A DNA stretch of 47,035 nt from Lachnospiraceae bacterium AM48-27BH (GTDB lineage: Bacteria > Bacillota > Clostridia > Lachnospirales > Lachnospiraceae). The notes under the pieces are model-generated. The model did no database searches. It saw only the letters and a program-made list of their open reading frames with translations, and was not told the origin of the DNA. Position 1 is the stretch's first letter. Every line of letters starts with the position of its first letter. The translations under genes and the position numbers were made by a program. Shown in pieces: positions 26,756 to 35,777 of this stretch. The stretch spans positions 1 to 47,035 of the forward strand of contig QUFC01000033.1 of assembly GCA_003478355.1 (NCBI GenBank). Direction: 5' to 3'.

Positions 26756-27696
26756 ACCTCCAATTCGTGATGCTTTGTTTTTGCTGTCTTTTTCGGGACT
26801 TTTTGGGATTTTTTTGTTTGTAACTGCGCCCGGACAGAGGGAGGGGACTGTTTCATCTCTTTATTCCTCTCGCTTTTATCTATCAACGCATAAACTCCAT
26901 GCCTGCCCTCCAACGTAGATAAGGAAAGGCTTTTGTAAGGGAGCATGGAAAGCAGCCGTTCCATATCCTTATCCGTTGCCAGTGGAACAAAGTAGGGAGA
27001 AAGCTCTACCGCACAATGGGTTTTTTCGGGGCTATCCGGTTCTCCAAGCCCTTTTACATTTTCCACAATCCGGCGGGCTTCTGCTTCAATCCGTCTGTCA
27101 TGCAGGGCGGCGATATGTAACTGAAAATCCCTCTGCGTATGCGGTGTTCGTTTTTTCTGCTGTTCCCTCAAAAGGCTTTTTAAGGCTTCCGGGTCGTTTG
27201 GCTGTGCTTCAAAACGTATAAACTTTCCAAGTTGCGGGTCAGTGTCCCCGTCAAAATATTGTCCGGCAGGCTTTGTCAGCTCCCCATGCTCATAAATCAG
27301 CGTGTAGTTGTCGGCAGGGATTGATTTTTCGATTACTTCCCGGAAATGCTGCAAATAATCCAGTTCATAAAGATTGCCCTTGATTTTTCCCTGCTCTGTG
27401 CCTGTCAGTTCCACCGCATAGGCAAGGATAGTATCGCGGGTCTGTTCCCCGTAAAACCGCCATGTATTATGCTGCCTTGTATCCTTTAGAAAAACGTCCC
27501 GTTCCCGGAAGCAGCACGTCCCGGACGGGCGGGAAAACCACAAAAGCCGTTTGTCCTCCGGGACAGGGCTTACCGCCGCTTTCTGTAAAATCTGTTTGTC
27601 TATGTCAAAATCGCTCTGATAAAAAGCGGTGTTCTGTTTCATTATGGCTTCAAGGGAAGCGATAACGTCCACATTTTCAAATTTTTGTAACTTCAT
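26752..27696 (-). CDS. Conserved ICE protein of unknown function (314 aa)
   Basis: This 314-aa soluble protein starts after AAGGAGC, three bases beyond the stop of the antirestriction fusion. It contains 'RLLWFSRPSGTCCFRERDVFL', 'YAVELTGTEQGKIKGNLYELDY' and 'TQRDFQLHIAALHDRRIEAEA'. Its tail, 'SPPSVRAQLQTKK', repeats the 'PSIRAQLKAAK' tail of the upstream protein. This short end motif is shared by several proteins of these operons (DUF4316-like). I can place it in the ICE operon but not assign a function. Confidence 0.75.
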   Translation of the reverse strand: MKLQKFENVDVIASLEAIMKQNTAFYQSDFDIDKQILQKAAVSPVPEDKRLLWFSRPSGTCCFRERDVFLKDTRQHNTWRFYGEQTRDTILAYAVELTGTEQGKIKGNLYELDYLQHFREVIEKSIPADNYTLIYEHGELTKPAGQYFDGDTDPQLGKFIRFEAQPNDPEALKSLLREQQKKRTPHTQRDFQLHIAALHDRRIEAEARRIVENVKGLGEPDSPEKTHCAVELSPYFVPLATDKDMERLLSMLPYKSLSLSTLEGRHGVYALIDKSERNKEMKQSPPSVRAQLQTKKSQKVPKKTAKTKHHELEV

Positions 27697-27699
27697 AGG

Positions 27700-30600
27700 T
27701 CAGCTCCTTTCCAAATCCTGTGTTTTCTGTCTTGCCTGTTTCTTCGTCGTCTGTTCTTTCGCTGCTTTAAGCTGCGCCCGGATAGAGGGCTTTTCCTGTT
27801 TGGCAGGCTTGCCGCGTCCCTTATCGGTTTTCAATGCTTCGGCGTATTCTGCAAGGGAAATCTGTTCCCCGGCTTTCGCCTTTTCCTCCAGTTCCGCAGC
27901 GGTCGGGGTGTTGTTTATCTGCCCGTCAATCATATTGTAATTTTGCTCGGTGGTCTGCTCGGCAGCTTTCAGATAGTTTTCCGGTTGCAAAAACTCCGGC
28001 ACTTCCTTATAACCGAAGTTGTCTACATAGTGGGCGGTGTCCTGCCCGTTCTGATGAAGCACCACCACGTCAGAAACGGAAAGGCTATGTCCCTTAAAAT
28101 CTTTCGGGTGGTCGATATTAAAGCGGGTGTAAATATCTTCAAGGGAAGTCCCCGGCGTAAGCTCTGCAGAATAGACAAGCGCATAGTTTTTCGGGTCTAC
28201 CCGGTGTCCTGTGGCAGTCAGACGGTCGTAAGGTTCAAAGCGCAAGTCCCTTGTTTCGTCCCCGCCTTTTATCTGAAAAATGGAAAAGGTGTCTTTGTCT
28301 TGTGGGGCTTCCTGTTCCGGCTGCTCCTGTGCGGGTTGTTCCTGTGCAGCTACCTTTTGCTGCCGGATATGCGCCCGCTGTATCTCGGTCGGCTTTTCCC
28401 CGGTAAGGGGTGCAATGGCTTTCACATAATCAGCCGCATAATAGGCGTTACTGGTAAGCTGCCGCTGCCATGCCCCTGCTTTTGGCGACCAACGGAAGCC
28501 GTTACTTTTTAAGGCTTCCCGCGTGGCTTCGTCCGGCTTATCCTCAAAGAAGATTTGCAATCGGTTCGCTTCGGTGTTTGTTTCCACCTTGCCGCCGTCA
28601 AATTCCCAACCCACAAAACCGATTTCTTTTTGCTGTGAAAGGGATTTGATACGGTCTTTCACGCGCCGGATTTCTGCGCTGTTATTGGATAACGCCCAAG
28701 TCGCAAAGGGCTTGTCCTCCAAATGCCAACTGCTCGCCATATCTGCTTTCAGTTTTTCCAGTTCCTCCGGCGGTAAATGCGGGCAGCCGTCAAGGGTATT
28801 ATGCTTACGGTAATAGGCGTTTACGGCTTTCATGGTTTCCTGTGATTTTTCAAGGCTTTCCAGTTTCTTTTCTAACTTCTGTACTGCCTGTGGGTCGTCT
28901 GCGCTGATACCTCCCATGCCGGTACTGCGGATTTTATCAAGAAGCCCCTGTATGTCCTGCCATTCCCGGTAATTGCTGTCGCGGGCTGCGTTCTGCTTTT
29001 CTTTCTTCCTTGTGGGGAAGTTAGAGCCGCCCGCAATCAGGATAGAAGGAACACGCGCGTCAATCTCATAGCCTTTGTTCATGTTCGCCGCCAGTTTCCG
29101 GGCGTAGGTGTCAAGCAGGCTGTCGATTTTATCATGGTACATCGGGTCTACCCGCTGTTTCTGCCTTTCTGCAAGCTGTACGGCTTCATCTACATAATGC
29201 CTGTATTCAGTCGTCGCGCTGCCTTGCTTATAATCGGAAAAACTGTTCATATCCTTTGCACGTTTGGCGGCAACTTCATTGATAGTGTAATAAGGGGCGG
29301 GTGCAGCCTGTTCCGGCTGTGCTTCTTTTTCCTGTACCGGGGCTGTTTCTTCGGGAAGCTCCTGCGCGGCTGCTTCTGCTTCGGACTGTTTGGTAGCTTC
29401 CTGTGCGGGCTGCGCCTGTTCGGTGGTCTGTTCCTTATCCTGTGCCTTTTGGATTTCTGCAAAATGTCCGTCTATGGTATCAATCAGCTTTGCGGCTGTG
29501 CTACGGATTGTTTCAAGAGAGCCTTTTAATTCTGCAAGTTCTTTTCCGCTGCTCCACCCGGCGATATACCCAAAAGAATAGTCCGACGTATCAAGCCCGT
29601 AATGTTGGCAGACAGCATAGGCGACGCTTTCCGCCTGTACCTCGCGGGTGCGGCGGTCGGGGCGTTCCGGCATGGCAAGGGCGGTATCATGCAGCGTGGC
29701 GTGGGCGATTTCATGGATTGCGGTCTTGATATTCTGCAATTCGTCCATGCCCTCGTTGATGAAGATACGCTTTTCCTCATAATTGCAGCGTCCTTTTACG
29801 CCGCCGCTTAGTGCTTCAAATCCCATAGCAAACGGGGAAGTCTTTTCAAGGGCAGCGAAAAAATCCTTGTATTGTTCCACGTTGCCCGTAAGCTCATAGG
29901 TAAGGGCAGGAAGTTCTTTTCCCTCGGTCTGTGAAATATCAAAGACAGATACTACACGAAAGGCGGGTATCTTTATTTCTTTTTCTTCGGTAACAGGTTT
30001 CCCGTCCCTATCGAAAACAGGCTTTTGGGTGTCCGGGTCGATTTTTTCCACCTGCTTCTTGACGGTAAACGGGGACGGTGCAAGTATCTTGATAGCTTTT
30101 TCTCCGGGCTTTACATGGCGGTCAAATTCCTTTTCCCATTGTTTATAGCCTTTCACAAGATTGCCGCCCTGCATGGCGATAAGGATTGTATTGTTAAGGC
30201 TGTAATCATGGAATTTTGACATGGTACGCAAATAATCGGCGTAACGGTCGCTTTCATACAGTCCTAAAATTCCCTGTTCCAGTCGGTCGGTAATCTCTTT
30301 CATTTTATCGGCGGGCTTTTCAGAAGATAGGATAATCGGGAGAACCGGGGGCTGCTCTGTGGCGGCGGTCGGTATGGCTGCGGAAGCGTCAAGGTCTGCC
30401 TGTTCCTTTTCCTGTACTGGCGGCTGCGGAGTTACCCGGTATTCCTCCGGCACGTCGCGCCCGTCGTACCACTGTGTAAAGGTGTTGCGGTTATTGTAGA
30501 TATAGCCCTGCTCGGTAAATCTGCCCCCGTCATTGATAGCAGCGTCCCGCCCGTATTCCTCATACATGAAATATTTTTTTGCTTCTTCGGGCAGCTCCAA

Positions 30601-31527
30601 CTCGTCCAGTTCCTCAATCAGATAATGCCCGTAATCTTCCTCACTCTGTACGGACGGATAAAGCCAGTAACAATCAAGGTTTTGTGCAAGGTTGATAATG
30701 TCCTGTAAGTCCCTTGTATGGTCGCCGTATGCCATAGCTGCAACAAATTTTTCTCGGTCGTCGTCAAACTGCATTTTCAAAAGTTCGCTCAAATAGTTCA
30801 GCTCGTCAAGGCTTTCAAGCTCGGTCAATTTTCCTGCCAGTCCTACAATAGAGGACTGGTATTCTGTGATATGCAACTCCCCGTAGTTTTTGCCGTCTAT
30901 CCCGATACGGTCAAAGACTTCTTTCAAATGCTCGGCAGTCGTGGGGAATGATACCCATTCGCCCGCAGGTCTGCCCTCGGTGTACTTTCCAAGATTAGAA
31001 AGATACCCGCTTAAAATCGTTTCTGCCATGCGTTCACTTCTTTCGTTTTCAATCATGCGGTGCATAAGCGCGTAGTCCTCTATGCTCATGCTCCCGTCAA
31101 ATAGATAAGGGTCGGGTTCTTCGCCGTCCCGGTAGGCTTTTTCAGAGAAGGGCAGCCCCGCAGCGTGGGCGGCGGCTCTTGCTTCCTCGATAAGCTCCGG
31201 CGGCAGCCTGTCGTCGTGGGCTTCGATAAATTCCCCGATATTGCTATATCCGTTTTCGTAGTGGCGGCGCACCCCGGCGGTCAGCTCGTCAAGGTTCATA
31301 TTCTCGCCAAGATAGCCGGAATAATAGCCGTTTACCACAACGGCGGCAGGGTCAGCCTGTTTAATTTCTTCCATGCGGCTTCTGTCCTCCGGGTAGAGAA
31401 TATCGCCCATTTCAAGGTGGAAATATTCAGCGTTCCAAGAACGTCCCGTTTTCCAAAACGCCACCCAAGCGATACCGTCCCTTAATTCTTCTTGATAGTC
31501 CTTTACGGTGTCCCGTAAACTTGCCAT
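27700..31527 (-). CDS. Giant antirestriction fusion: ArdA + ArdC-type + YodL/DUF4316
   Basis: This 1275-aa protein has several visible parts. Residues 1 to about 170 resemble ArdA ('WVAFWKTGRSWNAEYFHLE'), a DNA mimic that blocks type I restriction. A middle part of about 430-700 has an ArdC-like ssDNA-binding stretch ('FHDYSLNNTILIAMQGG') and the metallopeptidase motif 'HEIAHATLHD'. Next come a coiled region and 'LQIFFEDKPDEATREALKSNGFRWSPKAGAWQRQ'-type DUF3560-like sequence (about residues 965-1040), then a YodL-like region and the 'PSIRAQLKAAK' tail. It probably protects incoming DNA. The start at 31527 follows AAAGGAGG; a longer start at 31605 lies inside the repeat element. Confidence 0.85.
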   Translation of the reverse strand: MASLRDTVKDYQEELRDGIAWVAFWKTGRSWNAEYFHLEMGDILYPEDRSRMEEIKQADPAAVVVNGYYSGYLGENMNLDELTAGVRRHYENGYSNIGEFIEAHDDRLPPELIEEARAAAHAAGLPFSEKAYRDGEEPDPYLFDGSMSIEDYALMHRMIENERSERMAETILSGYLSNLGKYTEGRPAGEWVSFPTTAEHLKEVFDRIGIDGKNYGELHITEYQSSIVGLAGKLTELESLDELNYLSELLKMQFDDDREKFVAAMAYGDHTRDLQDIINLAQNLDCYWLYPSVQSEEDYGHYLIEELDELELPEEAKKYFMYEEYGRDAAINDGGRFTEQGYIYNNRNTFTQWYDGRDVPEEYRVTPQPPVQEKEQADLDASAAIPTAATEQPPVLPIILSSEKPADKMKEITDRLEQGILGLYESDRYADYLRTMSKFHDYSLNNTILIAMQGGNLVKGYKQWEKEFDRHVKPGEKAIKILAPSPFTVKKQVEKIDPDTQKPVFDRDGKPVTEEKEIKIPAFRVVSVFDISQTEGKELPALTYELTGNVEQYKDFFAALEKTSPFAMGFEALSGGVKGRCNYEEKRIFINEGMDELQNIKTAIHEIAHATLHDTALAMPERPDRRTREVQAESVAYAVCQHYGLDTSDYSFGYIAGWSSGKELAELKGSLETIRSTAAKLIDTIDGHFAEIQKAQDKEQTTEQAQPAQEATKQSEAEAAAQELPEETAPVQEKEAQPEQAAPAPYYTINEVAAKRAKDMNSFSDYKQGSATTEYRHYVDEAVQLAERQKQRVDPMYHDKIDSLLDTYARKLAANMNKGYEIDARVPSILIAGGSNFPTRKKEKQNAARDSNYREWQDIQGLLDKIRSTGMGGISADDPQAVQKLEKKLESLEKSQETMKAVNAYYRKHNTLDGCPHLPPEELEKLKADMASSWHLEDKPFATWALSNNSAEIRRVKDRIKSLSQQKEIGFVGWEFDGGKVETNTEANRLQIFFEDKPDEATREALKSNGFRWSPKAGAWQRQLTSNAYYAADYVKAIAPLTGEKPTEIQRAHIRQQKVAAQEQPAQEQPEQEAPQDKDTFSIFQIKGGDETRDLRFEPYDRLTATGHRVDPKNYALVYSAELTPGTSLEDIYTRFNIDHPKDFKGHSLSVSDVVVLHQNGQDTAHYVDNFGYKEVPEFLQPENYLKAAEQTTEQNYNMIDGQINNTPTAAELEEKAKAGEQISLAEYAEALKTDKGRGKPAKQEKPSIRAQLKAAKEQTTKKQARQKTQDLERS

Positions 31528-31552
31528 GTGTAACCTCCTTTCTTCGGTTTCA

Positions 31553-31582
31553 GAGGGTAAAACCCTCCATAAAACAGAGGGT
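31553..31582 (-). promoter_or_regulatory. Three-arm alternative hairpin in the antirestriction leader
   Basis: On the minus strand ACCCTC (the end of repeat copy B), GAGGGT and ACCCTC follow one another. The middle arm can pair with either outer arm, so two mutually exclusive hairpins are possible just before the ribosome binding site of the giant gene. Confidence 0.4.
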
Positions 31583-31675
31583 TTGGGAAACTTCCCAACA
31601 AGCAAAAATCCCCGCCGTTCTCGGTAGAGAAAGCAGGGATTTTACGGAAAAGGGTACTCTTTTCCTATGCTTGCT
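31577..31675 (-). repeat. 99-bp duplicated element, copy B (upstream of antirestriction fusion)
   Basis: Read on the minus strand it starts with the same 33 bases as copy A and ends with the same 29 bases (one difference), separated by an unrelated 37-bp middle. Here the middle itself closes as AAATCCC...GGGATTT. It begins 6 bp after the topB stop and ends 50 bp before the antirestriction start, so both copies have the same orientation relative to the gene they precede. Confidence 0.85.
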
Positions 31676-31681
31676 ATTCAG

Positions 31682-33772
31682 TTATTTCTTCTTCGGAAGC
31701 TCCACCCGGTAGTTGACATATTTCCCGCCCGTATCAGCCAATACGATAGTTCCGTCGTAGGTTTTGCCCGTCTTTGGGGAATAGAGCTTTTTCACATTTA
31801 CCTTGCCGGATTGTAAGAGTGCAGCGGCAATTTTCGGGGTAAAGGTTACTTTTCGTTCTTCAAAGAAACGGTCATTTTTCCACATGGTAAAGCTACATTC
31901 CCTATTGCTGCAATAGTAGTTTTTCTTTCCCTCATAGACAGGAGAACCGCAGCGGGGACATTTCCAAAGCTCCGGCTTTTCCTCTTTGAAACGCCCCTTG
32001 TCAGCTTCGAAAAGAAACGGATAGGTCTTTACCAGTTCCCGCGCCATATCCTCGATACCCTCCATAAATGCGGTGGGGTCTGCCTTGCCTTTTGCAATCT
32101 GCGTCAGATTGTTTTCCCATTCTGCGGTAAGCTGCGGGCTTGTCAAGGTGTCCGGCAGGACACACACAAGGTTGATACCGTCCTTTGTGGGAAGTAGCTG
32201 CTTGCCTTTTCGCTCCACAAAGCCGCCCTTTACCAGTTTTTCAATGACGGCGGCGCGGGTGGCGGGAGTTCCAAGTCCTTTGCGTTCTGCGTCCGGGTCG
32301 GTGTCCTCACTTCCGGTGCGTTCCATAGCAGAGAGCAGCGACGCTTCGTTGTGGGGCTTTGGCGGTGTTGTGTCATGCTCCGTTACCGTTGCCGCCGGAT
32401 TTTCAAAGGTCTGTCCCTCGGTAAACTGTGGCAGGGTATTTTCTATGTCGCTGTCTGCGTCGTCCGTTTCGGGCTTGTTCTTTAAGGCTGTCCTGTATTT
32501 TCGGTCAATCTCTTTCCACCCGTCGAACAGTACCGTTTTTCCCCTTGCGGTAAAGGACTGTCCGGCACATTCAAAGATTGCCGTAACCGCTTCAAAGGTA
32601 TGCGGTGCAGCGGTCGCCATAAGTAGACGCGTCCCGGCAAGGGTAAGGATATTCCTTTCGCTTTCCGGCAGCGCGGCAAGGTCAGTCTTTGCAAGCTCCA
32701 TAGTCGGGATAATGGCATGGTGGTCTGATACCTTTTTACTGTTCAGAACCTTTCCAAGCTCCGGCGTGAAGTCTTTTCCCGCCATAAAAGAAAACTTTCC
32801 ACAAAGCAGTTTGATAATGCCCGCCGCTGTGTCGTCCATGTCGTCGGTCAGAAATGCGCTGTCGGTTCTCGGATAAGTAAGAAGTCTTTTTTCATACAGG
32901 GCTTGTGCAAGGTCAAGGGTCTGCTTTGCCGTATATCCGAACAGGCGGTTTGCTTCCCTCTGTAAAGAAGTAAGGTCAAAGAGCTTTGGCGGGGCTGCGG
33001 TCTTTTTCTCTTTCACAAGGGAAGTACAGACTGCTTTTGACGCTTCGCAAGTCGTTTTTAATGCGTCGGCTTCTGCCTTATCTGAAATTCTTTCACTTGC
33101 AGCTTCCGCGCCGGATAAGGTAAGGCGAACATGATAGTATTTTTCTTTCTTAAATGTGGTAATCGCTGCGTCCCGGTCAACAAGCATTTTTAAGGTCGGG
33201 GTCTGTACGCGTCCCACGTTCAAGGTGTGGTTGTAAAGGACAGAGAAAAGGCGGGTGGCGTTGATACCGATAAGCCAGTCAGCCTTTGCCCTGCATAATG
33301 CGGAAGCAAAGAGCGCGTCGTATTCTTCGCCGTTCTTCAGACGGGAAAATCCCTCTTTGATTGCGCTGTCCTCCATAGAAGAAATCCAAAGGCGGCGCAT
33401 AGGTTTCTTGCAGCCCGCCATTTCATAGACAAAACGGAAAATGAGTTCTCCCTCGCGCCCTGCGTCGCAGGCATTGATGACTTCGGAAACGTCTGCCCGG
33501 TGCATAAGCTCCATTAAGGTTTTGAATTGCTTTTCCTTGTCAGCGGAAACGGTGTACTTCCATTCCTGCGGTAAAATCGGTAAGCTGTCATAGCTCCACT
33601 TTTTATATTGTTCCCCGTAGGTGGCAGCTTCCGCAAGCCCTACCAAATGTCCCACGCACCAAGAAACAAGATAGCCGCTTCCTGTGAGAAATCCGTCTTT
33701 CTTTTCCTTTGCCCCAAGTACGGCAGCGATTGTCTGTGCCACACTGGGCTTTTCTGCGATAACTAAAATCAA
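31682..33772 (-). CDS. topB: DNA topoisomerase III (TopB-like, ICE-borne)
   Basis: This 696-aa type IA topoisomerase has a TOPRIM start 'VIAEKPSVAQTIAAVLGA', 'NACDAGREGELIFRF', the active tyrosine in 'RLLTYPRTDSAFL', and a C-terminal zinc-type end 'CPRCGSPVYEGKKNYYCSNREC'. ICE TopB homologs help strand passage during transfer. The start is TTG at 33772 with GGAGG eight bases upstream. The gene is intact. The upstream neighbour is an AT-rich cargo gene. Confidence 0.95.
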   Translation of the reverse strand: MILVIAEKPSVAQTIAAVLGAKEKKDGFLTGSGYLVSWCVGHLVGLAEAATYGEQYKKWSYDSLPILPQEWKYTVSADKEKQFKTLMELMHRADVSEVINACDAGREGELIFRFVYEMAGCKKPMRRLWISSMEDSAIKEGFSRLKNGEEYDALFASALCRAKADWLIGINATRLFSVLYNHTLNVGRVQTPTLKMLVDRDAAITTFKKEKYYHVRLTLSGAEAASERISDKAEADALKTTCEASKAVCTSLVKEKKTAAPPKLFDLTSLQREANRLFGYTAKQTLDLAQALYEKRLLTYPRTDSAFLTDDMDDTAAGIIKLLCGKFSFMAGKDFTPELGKVLNSKKVSDHHAIIPTMELAKTDLAALPESERNILTLAGTRLLMATAAPHTFEAVTAIFECAGQSFTARGKTVLFDGWKEIDRKYRTALKNKPETDDADSDIENTLPQFTEGQTFENPAATVTEHDTTPPKPHNEASLLSAMERTGSEDTDPDAERKGLGTPATRAAVIEKLVKGGFVERKGKQLLPTKDGINLVCVLPDTLTSPQLTAEWENNLTQIAKGKADPTAFMEGIEDMARELVKTYPFLFEADKGRFKEEKPELWKCPRCGSPVYEGKKNYYCSNRECSFTMWKNDRFFEERKVTFTPKIAAALLQSGKVNVKKLYSPKTGKTYDGTIVLADTGGKYVNYRVELPKKK

Positions 33773-33838
33773 TGATAAATCCTCCTTTCGGGTAAAAGAA
33801 AAGAGCAGCCATTTCTGGCTACTCTACAAATAAGCTAT

Positions 33839-34507
33839 CTATTGATAGTCTTGAATAAATTTTAAAAATTCATCTCCGTATTTTGTGGTTCTTTTTGCTC
33901 TTGCAAGTTCTGTTGAAACAGGTGTATCAAAATCTACAATGCTTATTAAACTGTCTGAACAAAGCTGTCCTGCAATATGTTTTACAAACATTATATCATC
34001 TGCAAAGCAAGGAAGTTTCTCAATAATTCCTTTTATCGGGTGTTCTGTTCCACCAATCGTCCGAATTGTTGTTCCACTTCGCTTAATAACCTTTTCATTG
34101 TAATTATCTTGTGCGAAATATTTTAGCAACATTATATGACTTAATGTATAACTTCCAAGTAATGACAAGTAAAAAAGTTTTTTATCCGTTGGTATATCTA
34201 TATTGTTTGCAGAAGAATAAAGTGCATTAGCAAAAAGCTCTTGCTTTTCTTTCTGATATGCTCTCATTGCTCCCATAGTTGCAACTTGAACACAAGAATA
34301 GAACGCCTCATCTTGTGCCAATTCATCTATTGAGCGTGGAATTTTTTCTAATATTTCCTCAACTCTTTGCTTCCACTCATTCATTCGTTTATCAGCCACA
34401 TACCCTTGTGCCAAACTTATATACTCGGCTAAAAAACCACCTCCGGGGAATAATGATACAGCCCCTTTTCCAGTTGCTATTAAAGCGTCTGTTAATTTAT
34501 TTCCCAA
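33839..34507 (-). CDS. AT-rich cargo protein of unknown function (222 aa)
   Basis: This 222-aa protein has no certain membrane segment or signal. It opens with 'ALIATGKGAVSLFPGGGFLAEY', then a helical stretch 'RMNEWKQRVEEILEKIPRSIDEL', 'EAFYSCVQVATMGAMRAYQKEKQELFANALYSS', and a second mixed domain with 'RTIGGTEHPIKGI'. The 'helical domain then xxEKxxxxANAL' layout occurs in many uncharacterised accessory proteins; I know no firm function. It is much richer in AT than topB and the DUF4366 gene beside it, and no ribosome site of ICE type precedes it (AGGAGC at -10). It is an insertion into the transfer operon and a candidate defence or competition gene. Confidence 0.6.
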   Translation of the reverse strand: MGNKLTDALIATGKGAVSLFPGGGFLAEYISLAQGYVADKRMNEWKQRVEEILEKIPRSIDELAQDEAFYSCVQVATMGAMRAYQKEKQELFANALYSSANNIDIPTDKKLFYLSLLGSYTLSHIMLLKYFAQDNYNEKVIKRSGTTIRTIGGTEHPIKGIIEKLPCFADDIMFVKHIAGQLCSDSLISIVDFDTPVSTELARAKRTTKYGDEFLKFIQDYQ

Positions 34508-34574
34508 TTCATCAGCTCCTTTGCTATATGATAATTATTTTACCACACAAAAAGAAGTTTCTCCACATTTCTTT

Positions 34575-34762
34575 TCAGCGTTCCGGCTCGGTTTCTTTTT
34601 TCTTCTGTACCTGTTTCAGACAGTACCCCACACAAGGGGACTGTCCCTTATAAGGCAGGAAGCGCAAGCCGGGGGATAAGGAACAGGCGGCGCATTATCA
34701 CGCCGCCCGTTCGGTTTCTGTATCATCATTTTTTCAAAGGGATTGTCGGTAAACAGGGTCAT
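34575..34762 (-). pseudogene. Small cysteine-rich ICE protein, one-base frameshift
   Basis: ATG at 34762 overlaps the DUF4366 stop (ATGA). The frame begins 'MTLFTDNPFEKMM' and, with one C restored near 34654, continues to a 62-aa protein ending 'QVQKKKETEPER' with a cysteine set C-x2-C-x7-C-x3-C. Without the repair, it ends early after 'LVWGTV'. The four cysteines suggest a small zinc-binding protein. It is the expected short gene between DUF4366 and topB in such operons, and the AT-rich 222-aa gene lies just downstream. Confidence 0.65.
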
Positions 34763-35487
34763 AGGGTTTCTTCCTCCGTTTCTTCATCTTCGGGAGTTTC
34801 CCCGGTATCTGCTTTCGACTCGTCCTCGTCGTAATCCTCAAATTCAAAATCTTCAAGGTCGGTATCGCCCTTTACATTCTGCTTCGGCTTTAGAAACTTA
34901 AAGTAGTAGAACGCTGCGCCGCCACCAAGCAGGGCAAAGAGGACTAAGGCAAGCACTACACCGGGATTGCCGCTTTTTTCTTTCGGTTCTTCCGGCTGCT
35001 CCGTTGGTGTTGGGGTAGGTTCTTTACCTGTGCAGCCTGTCATACTGGTAACACATACCGGGCAGGACGTGTTTACCTTTCCGGCTTCGCATTTCTCCGT
35101 ACAGTTACAGATTTCCGGCTTTTTGGCAGCTTCGCCGTTTTCGGTCAGTGCCATAAGGTCGGCTTCGTCCACTTGATTTAGGAAATGTACGGTCTGTTCG
35201 CCCTCGGCGGCGCGGTCAATGAGGATATAGAAGTAGTTGCCGCTTTTGGTGGTAACAGTGATAAGCTGCTTATTGCCGCCGTAATCGTCAACCAGTGTAG
35301 CGTTTCCCTTTGGGGTAAGGGGCGGCGTTTCCTCTTTTTCCTCCACAACTACGTTGCTGTCGTTGGTCGCGTCCCCGGCGTTCGGCTCTGTAGCTGCGCC
35401 CTGTGCATAGGCAGGGACAGAAAAACCGCCCATAAGGATAAGGGCGGCACAAAGGGCAGTCATGGTCTTTTTCAGTTTATTCTTCAT
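34759..35487 (-). CDS. DUF4366 (CD1107-family) surface protein
   Basis: This 242-aa protein has a signal peptide ('MTALCAALILMGGFSVPAYAQG'), an outside domain with 'NYFYILIDRAAEGEQTVHFLNQVDEADL' and a Cys cluster ('CNCTEKCEAGKVNTSCPVC'), a proline/threonine stalk, one membrane segment ('VVLALVLFALLGGGAAFYYF') and an acidic cytoplasmic tail. It belongs to the conserved CD1107 family of Tn1549-like transfer operons. The start overlaps the DUF4315 stop by 11 bases. Confidence 0.9.
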   Translation of the reverse strand: MKNKLKKTMTALCAALILMGGFSVPAYAQGAATEPNAGDATNDSNVVVEEKEETPPLTPKGNATLVDDYGGNKQLITVTTKSGNYFYILIDRAAEGEQTVHFLNQVDEADLMALTENGEAAKKPEICNCTEKCEAGKVNTSCPVCVTSMTGCTGKEPTPTPTEQPEEPKEKSGNPGVVLALVLFALLGGGAAFYYFKFLKPKQNVKGDTDLEDFEFEDYDEDESKADTGETPEDEETEEETL

Positions 35488-35746
35488 CTGTATTTTCCTC
35501 CTGTTCTTCGTAGTCTGCTGCTTCGGTAACGTGTGCGGCGTTCATGCCGGGAATACCGCTGCCGGACAGCATAGCGTTCAGTTCCTGCGGGGTCAGACGC
35601 ATAGCTCGTACAAGCTGTACGATTTCAAGGTTTTCCGCTTCGGTTTTCTGCACTTCCAGTCCTTTTAACTTGTTCTGATACTCTGTGATTTTCTCGCGGG
35701 TCTTTGCGATTTCCTTATTGATACGGTCGATTTTATTGTTTGCCAT
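35477..35746 (-). CDS. DUF4315 family protein
   Basis: This 89-aa protein is almost all coiled-coil at its N terminus ('NKIDRINKEIAKTREKITEYQNKLKGLE'), followed by 'LVRAMRLTPQELNAML', the conserved end of this small ICE family. The start follows GGAGAAATGACCT. It lies between the CD1108-type hydrolase and DUF4366, the standard order. Confidence 0.9.
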   Translation of the reverse strand: MANNKIDRINKEIAKTREKITEYQNKLKGLEVQKTEAENLEIVQLVRAMRLTPQELNAMLSGSGIPGMNAAHVTEAADYEEQEENTDEE

Positions 35747-35777
35747 AGGTCATTTCTCCTTTCTTTTTTGGACTGCT

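Noticed and set aside
28000..31500. Many long plus-strand frames opposite the antirestriction gene
   Set aside because: They are antisense shadows of a GC-richer gene without ribosome sites or domain patterns.
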